Below are positions 1 to 6,369 of a DNA stretch of 10,668 nt, piece after piece. The stretch spans positions 1 to 10,668 of the forward strand of contig CALEDW010000184.1 in assembly GCA_937949585.1 (NCBI GenBank), in the 5' to 3' direction. The translations under genes were made by a program, and so were the position numbers. The stretch's first letter is position 1; every line of letters begins with the position of its first letter. The notes under the pieces were generated by a model that was not told the origin of the DNA, searched no databases, and saw nothing but the letters and a program-made list of their open reading frames with translations. This DNA is from an uncultured Acidimicrobiia bacterium. GTDB lineage: Bacteria > Actinomycetota > Acidimicrobiia > IMCC26256 > CALEDW01.

Positions 1-1131
1 GGCGAGCCGCCGTCCGACGAGGACCTCGCCGGGCTGCTGCTCGCGGCCCTGGCCGCGGGGGACCGCGAGGCGCTGCGGGCGTTGGCGGCCCGGGCCGTCA
101 GCCGCTTCGCCGGCATGGAGCCGGGCCGGCCGGTCGGCGGCACCTACTACCTCTACCGCACCCTGCGCCACCTCGACCTCGACGCGCTCGCGGCGGCGCT
201 CGCGGCCCGGCTCGGCGCACCAGAGGGCGACCCGGACGCCGGCCCGGGTGACCTCCCGGCCCGCTTCGCCCGGGAGGAGGCAGCCGTCCGCCTCGAGGTC
301 CTGCGTCGCCTCGTGGAGGAAGAGATCCGCCGGCGGCTCGTCGCCGACCGGGGCGTGCCGGCGATGGCCCGCACGCTGCGCAGCCCCCTGCCCGAGGACG
401 TCGACTTCATGCACGCTTCCCGCGAGGAGATGCAGGCGCTGCAGCGGGCGATCGAGCCGCTCACCCGGGCCCTGGCCGCCCGCCTCGCGCAGCGTCGCCG
501 GAGGCGCCGCCGGGGCCACCTCGACTTCCGGGCCACGGTGCGCCACTCCCTCTCCTACGGTGGGGTGCCGGCCGAGCCGAGGTTCCGCCACCCCCGCCCG
601 GCGCGGCCCGAGGTGATGGTGGTGGCCGACGTGTCCGGGTCGGTGGCGAGCTTCGCCCGCTTCACCCTGCAGTTCGTGTACGCAATGGCCGGGCAGTTCT
701 CCAAGGTGCGCTCGTGGGTGTTCATCGACGGCATCGACGAGGTGACCCGCTTCTTCGCCGAGGCCGACGACCTGGCCGAGGCGGTGCACCGGGTGAACAC
801 GGAGGCCGACGTGGTGTGGGTGGACGGCCACTCCGACTACGGGCACGCGCTGGCCACCTTCGCCGAGCGTCACCTCGGCGAGGTCACGCCCCGCACCTCG
901 ATCATCGTGCTGGGCGACGCCCGGAACAACTACCACGCCTCCCGGGCCGAGGTGCTCGGGGCCTTGCGGCGCAAGGGCCGCCGAGTGTTCTGGTTGAACC
1001 CCGAGCCGCGGGGCTACTGGGACACCGGTGACTCGATCATCTCCGAGTACGCCCCCCACTGCGACGGGGTGTACGAGTGCCGCAACCTGCGCCAGCTCGA
1101 GCGGTTCGTCACCGCGGTGGTCGAGGCCTGA
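1..1131 (+). CDS. CoxE-like von Willebrand factor A (VWA) domain protein, 5' end missing
   Basis: The frame is open from base 1, so the start lies upstream; 376 codons are seen before the TGA at 1129-1131. The N-terminal half is charged and helical. A short Arg-rich stretch and the segment LDFRATVRHSL, usual just before the VWA fold in CoxE-type proteins, lead into a MIDAS metal site DVSGS at residues 210-214 of the visible part. The later metal-binding region is HSDYGHAL, with Ser-Asp where many relatives have Thr-Asp. CoxE-type VWA proteins usually work with a MoxR-type AAA+ ATPase in metal-cofactor insertion or complex assembly; such an ATPase would be expected just upstream, outside the window. 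The family assignment is firm but the client is unknown. The 3' end overlaps the photolyase tail by 23 bp. Confidence 0.88.
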   Translation, partial: GEPPSDEDLAGLLLAALAAGDREALRALAARAVSRFAGMEPGRPVGGTYYLYRTLRHLDLDALAAALAARLGAPEGDPDAGPGDLPARFAREEAAVRLEVLRRLVEEEIRRRLVADRGVPAMARTLRSPLPEDVDFMHASREEMQALQRAIEPLTRALAARLAQRRRRRRRGHLDFRATVRHSLSYGGVPAEPRFRHPRPARPEVMVVADVSGSVASFARFTLQFVYAMAGQFSKVRSWVFIDGIDEVTRFFAEADDLAEAVHRVNTEADVVWVDGHSDYGHALATFAERHLGEVTPRTSIIVLGDARNNYHASRAEVLGALRRKGRRVFWLNPEPRGYWDTGDSIISEYAPHCDGVYECRNLRQLERFVTAVVEA

Positions 1132-2419
1132 GGTCGGTGACGATCGGCGGCGGGTAGCCGCGCCGGGCTCGTTCGAGCGGCGGCGGGTCGAAGAGGTCGG
1201 GGGTCTTCAGGTCGGCGAGCTCGGGCAGCCAGCGGCGCAGGTAGCGGCCGTCGGGGTCGAACCGCTCCGCCTGGCGCCGGGGGCTGAACACCCGGTGCGG
1301 GTTGGTGTCGGTCCCGGTGCCGGCCACCCACTGCCAGCCGAGGTTGTTGTTGGCCACGTCGCCGTCGACGAGCCGGGCGAGGAAGTGGCGGGCTCCCCGG
1401 CGCCAGTCCAGCCCCAGCGTTCGGGTGAGGAACGATCCGACCACGAGCCGGGCCCGGTTCGGCAGGTACGCCTCGGCCGCCAGGTGGCGCATCGCCGCGT
1501 CGACGAGCGGATGGCCGGTGCGCCCGTCGCGCCACGCCGCGAACGCCGCCGGGTCGTCGCGCCACGGCCGGCGGGGCGGGTGCAGGTCGCGCCAGGCCGC
1601 CGACGGGTCCGCGGCGAGCACCTGCGTGAAGAAGTCGCGCCAGCACACCTGACGTACGAACGCCTCGCCCTGCGGGTGGGCCCCGGCGCGCCGCACCACC
1701 TCGAGGGCGGAGAGGCACCCGAAGTGCAGGTCGGCCCCGAGCCGGGACGTGCCGTCGGCGTCGAGGCGGTCGCGGGTCTCGGCGTAGCGGGCCAGCCCCC
1801 GGCGCAGGAACCGGGCCAGCCGGTCCCGCGCCGCCCGCTCCCCGCCCGGCAGCGGGGCGAGGGGCAGGTCGGCGAGCTCGGGGCCGGGCCGGTCGGCGGC
1901 GGTGTCGGGGACGACGAGCCGGCTCGGGGCGCCGACCACCGGCCGCCACGGGCCTTCCCGCCAGCGCCGCCAGTACGGGGTGAACACCCGGAACGCCTCG
2001 CCGCCGGCGGGGCGCAGCGCGCCGGGCGGCACGACGGTGAGGTGATCCCAGGTCCGCACGGCGATCCCCGCCGCCGCGGCCCGGAGCGCCCGTTCCCGAT
2101 CCCGGGCGAAGGGGCTGTGGTCGCGGGCGAGGTGGATCACCTCGGCGTCGACGGCGCGGGCCACGGCGAGCACCTCGTCGACGAAGGGACCGTGGCGCAC
2201 GACGAGGCGTCCCCCCCGGGCCCGAAGCGCCGCGTCGAGGTCGCCGAGGGCGTCACGCAGGTAGGCCCGCCGGGCCGGTGCGACGAGCGGGCTGGAGAGC
2301 ACGGCCGGATCGCAGACGAACAGGGGCACCACGGGGCCGGCCCGCGCCGCCTCCGCCAGCGGCGGGTGGTCCCGGACCCGCAGGTCGCGGGTGAACACCA
2401 CCAGCGCCGGGCGGGTCAC
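1109..2419 (-). CDS. phr: Deoxyribodipyrimidine photolyase (class I-like)
   Basis: Light-driven, FAD-dependent repair of UV cyclobutane pyrimidine dimers. The 436-residue protein opens with the antenna-domain signature VVFTRDLRVRDHPPL. The FAD domain shows CWRDFF (260-265 region), DGRTGHPLVDAAMR (from 297) and DGDVANNNLGWQW (352-364). Trp286, Trp339 and Trp362 keep the spacing of the E. coli electron-transfer triad Trp306/359/382. Oddities: the E. coli substrate-contacting Glu274 (ELIWRE) is Gln257 (RQVCWRD), and the usual MHNR is LPNR. The GTG start at 2419 fits the family N terminus. A longer reading to an ATG at 2779 would add about 120 low-complexity residues antisense-like to the upstream gene, so I reject it. 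It follows the ACT gene by 8 bp, without a clear Shine-Dalgarno site, which suggests translational coupling. CPD rather than 6-4 specificity is inferred. Confidence 0.93.
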   Translation of the reverse strand: MTRPALVVFTRDLRVRDHPPLAEAARAGPVVPLFVCDPAVLSSPLVAPARRAYLRDALGDLDAALRARGGRLVVRHGPFVDEVLAVARAVDAEVIHLARDHSPFARDRERALRAAAAGIAVRTWDHLTVVPPGALRPAGGEAFRVFTPYWRRWREGPWRPVVGAPSRLVVPDTAADRPGPELADLPLAPLPGGERAARDRLARFLRRGLARYAETRDRLDADGTSRLGADLHFGCLSALEVVRRAGAHPQGEAFVRQVCWRDFFTQVLAADPSAAWRDLHPPRRPWRDDPAAFAAWRDGRTGHPLVDAAMRHLAAEAYLPNRARLVVGSFLTRTLGLDWRRGARHFLARLVDGDVANNNLGWQWVAGTGTDTNPHRVFSPRRQAERFDPDGRYLRRWLPELADLKTPDLFDPPPLERARRGYPPPIVTDLRPRPPR

Positions 2420-2427
2420 GCCGGTGC

Positions 2428-3078
2428 TCAGGCGACGGTCACCCGGGAGAGCAGCCGGCCCAGCGTGTCGCCGAGGCGGGCGAGCGCGGCGAGCTGGGCC
2501 CGATCCCGAGGCCGGAACGGGTGGTCGGACCGGCCCACGAGCAGCGTCGCGCCGGCGTGCGCGAGCCGGCCGACCGCCAGGTCGGGCGGGTCGGCAGCGC
2601 CGTCTCGCACGGCGGCCGAGGCCGCGATCCCCGCAACCAGCGCGTCGAGCTCGGCCGGCGGCGGCGCGTCGCCGGCGGTGGCCCGGGCCGGCGGACCCAC
2701 CAGCGCGGCCCACTCCGCGCGCAGCTCCCGACGGCTCAGGTGCACGAGCTCCCGGTCGAGCTCGTCGGGGCTGCGGCACTCCCCGAGCCGGTGCGCCGCG
2801 GCCAAGGCGTCGAGGCGCGGGTCACCGAGGCGCTCCACCGCCCGTACCTCCTCCACCGAGACCCCGTCGACCTGCTCGACCTCCCGGACCAGCATCGGGA
2901 CGAGCTCGAGGCCGGGCAGGAGCAGCGCGACCTCGTCGATCGCGATGCCGTCGCCGCGATCGACGACCTCGACCCCGGCGATGTCGCCTCGGACCGACCC
3001 GATGCGCGAGGCGACCTGGCCGAGGGCGCCCGGGCGGTCCGGGAGCCAGACCCGCAGGATCACGTGGGCCCCGTCCAC
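2428..3078 (-). CDS. ACT-domain protein with a possible GAF-like C-terminal region
   Basis: The 216-residue protein begins with a typical ACT fold: VILRVWLPDRPGALGQVASRIG (about residues 6-27), then DIAGVEVVDRGDGIAIDEVAL, closing near residue 75. ACT domains are ligand-binding (often amino-acid) dimerisation modules in regulators and metabolic enzymes. The rest is helical; residues about 165-212 (DLAVGRLAHAGATLLVG, then FRPRDRAQLAALARLGDTL) resemble the last strands and helix of a GAF domain, an assignment I hold loosely. No catalytic or DNA-binding domain is visible. The start is a GTG with a TACGCT box 6 bases upstream and no Shine-Dalgarno site, suggesting a leaderless mRNA. It lies 8 bp before the photolyase gene and is probably co-transcribed, but a functional link is unproven. 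Confidence 0.8.
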   Translation of the reverse strand: MDGAHVILRVWLPDRPGALGQVASRIGSVRGDIAGVEVVDRGDGIAIDEVALLLPGLELVPMLVREVEQVDGVSVEEVRAVERLGDPRLDALAAAHRLGECRSPDELDRELVHLSRRELRAEWAALVGPPARATAGDAPPPAELDALVAGIAASAAVRDGAADPPDLAVGRLAHAGATLLVGRSDHPFRPRDRAQLAALARLGDTLGRLLSRVTVA

Positions 3079-3084
3079 GGACGG

Positions 3085-3090
3085 AGCGTA
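3085..3090 (-). promoter_or_regulatory. Candidate -10 box (TACGCT) for the ACT-photolyase pair
   Basis: On the minus strand TACGCT fits the actinobacterial TANNNT -10 pattern and ends 6 bases before the GTG start of the ACT gene. Transcription would begin at or next to the start codon, giving a leaderless message. No convincing -35 element is seen. Confidence 0.5.
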
Positions 3091-3128
3091 GGCGCACGGG
3101 CGCCGGGGCCGGTGTCGGCGGTGTTACC

Positions 3129-3153
3129 GACCGGTGAACGGTCCGCCGGACCG
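3129..3153. repeat. Two mutually exclusive inverted repeats before nadD
   Basis: GACCG-GTGAA-CGGTC (3129-3143) and CGGTCC-GCC-GGACCG (3139-3153) share the central arm, so only one hairpin can form at a time. They lie in the divergent gap between the ACT gene and nadD, 22-46 bases before the nadD start, and could be an operator or a leader structure. In DNA this GC-rich, short palindromes also arise by chance. Confidence 0.3.
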
Positions 3154-3164
3154 GGAAGTCGTGT

Positions 3165-3171
3165 AGGAAAG
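3165..3171 (+). promoter_or_regulatory. Ribosome binding site of nadD
   Basis: AGGAAAG lies just upstream of GTG 3176, with AGGA ending 7 bases before it. It supports the GTG start and contrasts with the neighbours, which lack Shine-Dalgarno sites. Confidence 0.65.
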
Positions 3172-3175
3172 CGGC

Positions 3176-3754
3176 GTGCCGGAACGGCTCGGGATCCTCG
3201 GCGGCACCTTCGACCCGCCGCACGTGGCGCACGTCGTCGCCGCGGTCGACGCCCGCGCCGCGCTCGGCCTCGACCGGGTGCTGCTCGTACCGGCCGGGAA
3301 CCCCTGGCAGAAAGAGGGGCGGGTCGTTGCCTCCGCAGCCGACCGTCTGGAGATGGTGCGCGCCACCTGCGCCGGGGTCGACGGCCTGGAGGCCTGCGAT
3401 CTCGAGGTACGCCGCCCCGGGCCGACCGTCACCGCCGACACGCTGGAGGCGCTCGACGCGCCGGGCCGGGAGCTGTTCCTGCTGCTGGGGGCGGACGCGG
3501 TGGCGAACATGGGCACCTGGCGCCGTCTCGACGCCACCCGGTCGCTGGCCACCGTGGTGGTCGTCGAGCGGGCGGGGGAGTCGGCCCGCCCGCCCGGCGA
3601 GGGGTGGAGGGTGGCCCATGTGCGGATCCCGCGCCTGGAGATCTCCTCGACGGATCTGCGCGACCGTCTCGCCGCCGGACGGCCGGTGGACGGGCTCGTC
3701 CCCCCGGCGGTGGTGCGCGTGATCCGGCGCCGCCGCCTCTACACTGCCCGCTGA
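3176..3754 (+). CDS. nadD: Nicotinate-nucleotide adenylyltransferase
   Basis: Transfers AMP from ATP to nicotinate mononucleotide, giving deamido-NAD, the step before NAD synthetase. The 192 residues match the usual family length. The N terminus GILGGTFDPPHVAH (residues 6-19) is the nucleotidyltransferase alpha/beta phosphodiesterase signature, and ISSTDLR (156-162) is the second nucleotide-binding motif. The first motif is normally HxGH; here the Gly is Ala (H16-V-A-H19), with both His kept. GTG at 3176 has a good ribosome binding site and places the signature at the expected distance. The stop codon overlaps the next gene as TGATG. The context nadD, LytR_C protein, rsfS is a typical actinobacterial housekeeping arrangement. 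Confidence 0.96.
   Translation: MPERLGILGGTFDPPHVAHVVAAVDARAALGLDRVLLVPAGNPWQKEGRVVASAADRLEMVRATCAGVDGLEACDLEVRRPGPTVTADTLEALDAPGRELFLLLGADAVANMGTWRRLDATRSLATVVVVERAGESARPPGEGWRVAHVRIPRLEISSTDLRDRLAAGRPVDGLVPPAVVRVIRRRRLYTAR
3740..3745 (+). promoter_or_regulatory. Candidate internal -10 box (TACACT) for the LytR_C gene
   Basis: TACACT sits in the last codons of nadD and ends 8 bases before the ATG at 3754. That ATG has no Shine-Dalgarno site. This gives the same geometry as the leuS and ACT starts and suggests a leaderless second transcript inside the cluster. Confidence 0.4.
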
Positions 3755-5064
3755 TGTCGCGCCGGGCCGCCGCGACGGGATCGCCGCCCGGGTCGGTGGA
3801 GAGGCCGGCGACGAGGTCGGCGCGCCGGCGCAGACGCCGCCGCGACCGCGGCGGGCCGCCGGACGTCTCGGCAGCGACCGGACCGGGCGACACCGCGAGC
3901 GCACGGACCGAGACCGCCCGCGGGTCACCCCCCACGCGCCGGGCCCGGCGCCTGCGGGCCCAGCGGAGGCGGTTCTGGCTCCTCACCATGCCCGCCCTGG
4001 CGGTGTCGCTGGCCGCGGTGGCCGTGGCCGGGTACCTGGTGCGGCGCGACGACGGGCGGCCGTCGACACCGACGGCCCGGCGCGCCGAGGCCGGGCGGAC
4101 GCTGCTGCTGGCCCACCGCTCCGGGGACGGGCGCATCGACCTCGCGGTGGTGGTCGGCGCCGCGGGGTCGCGGACCGCGGTGCTGCTGCTCCCCCCGTCC
4201 GCCCAGGTCGACGTGCCGTCCTTCGAGGTGCGGCCGCTCGCCGAGGTCGCGACGCTGGGCGGCGCGCCGCTGTTGCGCACCACGGTGGCCAACCTGCTGG
4301 GGATCCGGGTGGACGAGACGCTCCTCGTCGACGACGCCGGGCTCGAGGCGCTCGTCGCGCCGGCGACCCCCCTGCGGGTCCGGCTCGCCGCGCCGGTGAC
4401 GTTCGGGGAGGACCTGCCGGCGGAGTTCCCGGCCGGCACCCGGGACCTCGACGCCGGCGACGCCGTGCGGCTGCTCGTGACGCCACAGCCGGGCAGCGAG
4501 CTCGACCGGCTCGTGACCGTCGGCGAGGTGATCTCCGCCTGGCTCGACGCGCTGCGGATCCCGGGCCGGGCGCAGGCGACGCTGGCCGCAACGCCGGAGA
4601 CCCGCCCTCTGGTCGAGGCGGCCGAGGGGCGACGCCGGGTGGACACGCTGCCCGTGCGGTCGCGGTCGGTGGGCGACGAGGAGCGCTTCGAGGTGGCCCG
4701 CGCCGAACTCGAGGCGTACCGGCGTGAGGCACTGCGGCCGTTGCTCGTCGCCGGAGGCCGGCCTCGGGTGCGGGTGGAGGTCCTCAACGGCACCGGCCGG
4801 CTGGCGGTGGCCCAGGCCGTGGCCGCCTTGGTGGTGCCCGCGGGAGGCCAGGTGACCCTCACCGGGAACGTCCCCGGGTTCGGGGTGCGTGCCACCCAGG
4901 TCGTGTACTACCGGGACGCCGACCGGGAGGCGGCGCAACGGATGCTCGACGCGCTCGGCTGCGGAAAGCTGCGCCGCGCCCGGCGTGCGATCGGGGTGGT
5001 GGATGTGACCATCATCCACGGGGCAGACTGCCCGTTGGAGACGGAGGAGCCGCCGGCGAGTTGA
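3754..5064 (+). CDS. Membrane-anchored LCP-like protein with LytR_C domain
   Basis: A 436-residue protein with three parts. Residues 1-73 are a cytoplasmic, Arg-rich, probably disordered tail (a run of seven Arg near 24-30). Residues 74-96 are one transmembrane helix. An extracytoplasmic part follows: an LCP-like region (about 105-290) and a LytR_C domain from about residue 337 (VRVEVLNGTGRLAVAQ, then ATQVVYY and GVVDVTIIHG). LCP enzymes transfer glycopolymers to peptidoglycan. Here the LCP region aligns (GRIDLAVVV for GRSDTxxxV, then GGAPLL, TVANLLGI), but the catalytic IPRD is LPPS and the RxR segment is not evident, so it may be a non-catalytic wall protein. The start overlaps the nadD stop (TGATG). 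The LytR_C call is firm; the degenerate-LCP reading is inference from motifs. Confidence 0.87.
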   Translation: MSRRAAATGSPPGSVERPATRSARRRRRRRDRGGPPDVSAATGPGDTASARTETARGSPPTRRARRLRAQRRRFWLLTMPALAVSLAAVAVAGYLVRRDDGRPSTPTARRAEAGRTLLLAHRSGDGRIDLAVVVGAAGSRTAVLLLPPSAQVDVPSFEVRPLAEVATLGGAPLLRTTVANLLGIRVDETLLVDDAGLEALVAPATPLRVRLAAPVTFGEDLPAEFPAGTRDLDAGDAVRLLVTPQPGSELDRLVTVGEVISAWLDALRIPGRAQATLAATPETRPLVEAAEGRRRVDTLPVRSRSVGDEERFEVARAELEAYRREALRPLLVAGGRPRVRVEVLNGTGRLAVAQAVAALVVPAGGQVTLTGNVPGFGVRATQVVYYRDADREAAQRMLDALGCGKLRRARRAIGVVDVTIIHGADCPLETEEPPAS

Positions 5065-5082
5065 CCCACGCGCACGGGACCC

Positions 5083-5087
5083 GGAGG
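5083..5087 (+). promoter_or_regulatory. rsfS: Ribosome binding site that points to a CTG start for rsfS
   Basis: GGAGG, the strongest Shine-Dalgarno site in the window, ends 5 bases before the in-frame CTG at 5093. No ATG, GTG or TTG occurs in this frame between the previous gene's stop and GTG 5213. Confidence 0.65.
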
Positions 5088-5092
5088 ACGGG

Positions 5093-5560
5093 CTGAGCAC
5101 GGACCCGCGACGACGCCCGGCCGGGCCGTCTCCAGGGCCGCCTCCGGCGCCGCCGCCACGGCCGGACCGGGAGGAGGCCCGGCGGCTGGCGACCCTGATC
5201 GCCGACGCCGCGGTGTCCAAGAAGGCGCACGACCCGGTGCTCATCGAGGTCGGCGACGTGCTGGCCATCACCGACGTCTTCGTGATCACGAGTGCCGGGA
5301 ACGACCGGCAGGTGCGCACGATCGTCGAGGAGATCGAACGGCGGGCGCGGGAGGCCGGCCGCCGACCGATCGGGGTGGAAGGCCTCGACGATGCGTCGTG
5401 GGTCCTGCTCGATTTCGGCGACGTCGTGGTGCACGTCATGTCGGACGACCGGCGTGCCTACTACGACCTCGAGCGGCTGTGGGGCGACATGCCCCGCCTG
5501 CCCTGGCGGGATCAGTCCCCCGCCGACCGGCCCCGGCCGATGGGCGCATCCGGGGCCTGA
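5093..5560 (+). CDS. rsfS: Ribosomal silencing factor RsfS (Iojap/YbeB family)
   Basis: RsfS binds ribosomal protein L14 (uL14) on the large subunit and blocks subunit joining when nutrients are short. The core is complete: EEARRLATLIADAAVSKKA (helix 1), ITDVFVITSAGNDRQV, GVEGLDDASWVLLDFGDVVVHVM and YYDLERLWGDMP. Translated from CTG 5093 it is 155 residues, with a Pro/Arg-rich N-terminal extension of about 25-30 residues before the core. GTG 5213 would remove helix 1, which every family member has, and lacks a ribosome binding site, so I choose the CTG with GGAGG in front. The C-terminal tail is also Pro-rich. The last 49 bases overlap the end of the opposite hisF-like gene. Confidence 0.93.
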   Translation: MSTDPRRRPAGPSPGPPPAPPPRPDREEARRLATLIADAAVSKKAHDPVLIEVGDVLAITDVFVITSAGNDRQVRTIVEEIERRAREAGRRPIGVEGLDDASWVLLDFGDVVVHVMSDDRRAYYDLERLWGDMPRLPWRDQSPADRPRPMGASGA

Positions 5561-6369
5561 GCACCCGCGGTCGGCATCGTCACCCAGGGGCGCACCGGGA
5601 CGCCGCGCGCCGCGAGCCGCTCTTTGAGCTCCCGGACGGAGAGGTTGGCGGCGAGGCGGGGTGAGTACAGGATCGAGCTGATGATCGCCGCGGACGCCCC
5701 GCCGGCGGTGAGCCCGTCGGCGACGTGGTCGACGGTGCCGGCCCCGCCCGAGGCGACCACCGGGACGTTGGTGGCGGCGGCCACCGCGGCGGTGATCTCG
5801 AGGTCGTAGCCGGAGGCGGTGCCGTCCCGGTCGATGCTGTTGACCACGATCTCCCCGCAGCCGAGCTCCTCACCCCGGCGCACCCAGTCGAGCGCGTCGA
5901 GGCCGGTCGCCCGCCGCGCCCCGTCGATGAACACCTCGTAGCCGCTGGGGATCCCCGGACGCCGGCCCACCCGACGCACCTGCGTGGACAGCACGACGCA
6001 CTGCCGCCCGAACGCCTCGGCGCCCTGACGGATGATCTCGGGGTTCCGCACGGCCATGGAGTCGACCGACACCTTCTCCGCCCCCGCCTTGAGGACGGCG
6101 CGCATGTCGTGGACGTCGCGGATCCCGCCGCCCACCGTGAACGGCACGAACACCTCGCGGGCCACGGCCCGGACCGTGGCCAGGTCGATGGGCCGGCGTT
6201 CGGCGGAGGCGGTGATGTCGTAGAAGACGATCTCGTCGACCTGCTCGTCGTAGAGCCGCCGGGCCAGGGTGACCGCGTCGTCGACGTCGATGTTGTCCTG
6301 GAAGCGCTGCGCCTTGGTGACCCGACCCGCGATCACGTCGAAGCAGGCGACGAGCCGGCGGGTCAGCAC
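5512..6369 (-). CDS. hisF: HisF-like (imidazole glycerol phosphate synthase cyclase) protein with altered catalytic residues
   Basis: A (beta/alpha)8 barrel that in histidine synthesis takes ammonia from HisH and converts PRFAR to IGP and AICAR. From GTG 6369 it has 285 residues, against about 250 usual. Numbering matches Thermotoga HisF exactly to position 130: Cys9, Asp11, Lys19 and the gate residues Arg5, Glu46, Lys99 (and Glu173 for Glu167) are kept, as are SIDRDG and ASGGAG. But the second catalytic residue Asp130 is Gln (VVLSTQ for VVAID), Asn103 is Asp (VSVDS) and Leu50 is Tyr. About 6 residues are inserted after strand 5, and a 23-residue tail (263-285) follows the normal end. The GTG overlaps the hisH stop by 7 bp (GTGCTGA). 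The family is sure; true IGP synthase activity is doubtful and a paralog with another substrate is possible. Confidence 0.85.
   Translation of the reverse strand: MLTRRLVACFDVIAGRVTKAQRFQDNIDVDDAVTLARRLYDEQVDEIVFYDITASAERRPIDLATVRAVAREVFVPFTVGGGIRDVHDMRAVLKAGAEKVSVDSMAVRNPEIIRQGAEAFGRQCVVLSTQVRRVGRRPGIPSGYEVFIDGARRATGLDALDWVRRGEELGCGEIVVNSIDRDGTASGYDLEITAAVAAATNVPVVASGGAGTVDHVADGLTAGGASAAIISSILYSPRLAANLSVRELKERLAARGVPVRPWVTMPTAGAQAPDAPIGRGRSAGD

Noticed and set aside
2420..2779. N-terminal extension of the photolyase to an ATG at 2779
   Set aside because: The added residues are Arg/Ala/Pro low complexity, overlie the ACT coding region in another frame and precede a complete family N terminus.
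1028..3091. A 687-residue plus-strand open frame across the photolyase and ACT genes
   Set aside because: Low-complexity Pro/Gly/Arg/Val composition with no family motif; it is a high-GC shadow of two well-supported minus-strand genes.
5213..5560. GTG 5213 as the rsfS start
   Set aside because: Loses the conserved first helix and has no ribosome binding site, unlike CTG 5093.
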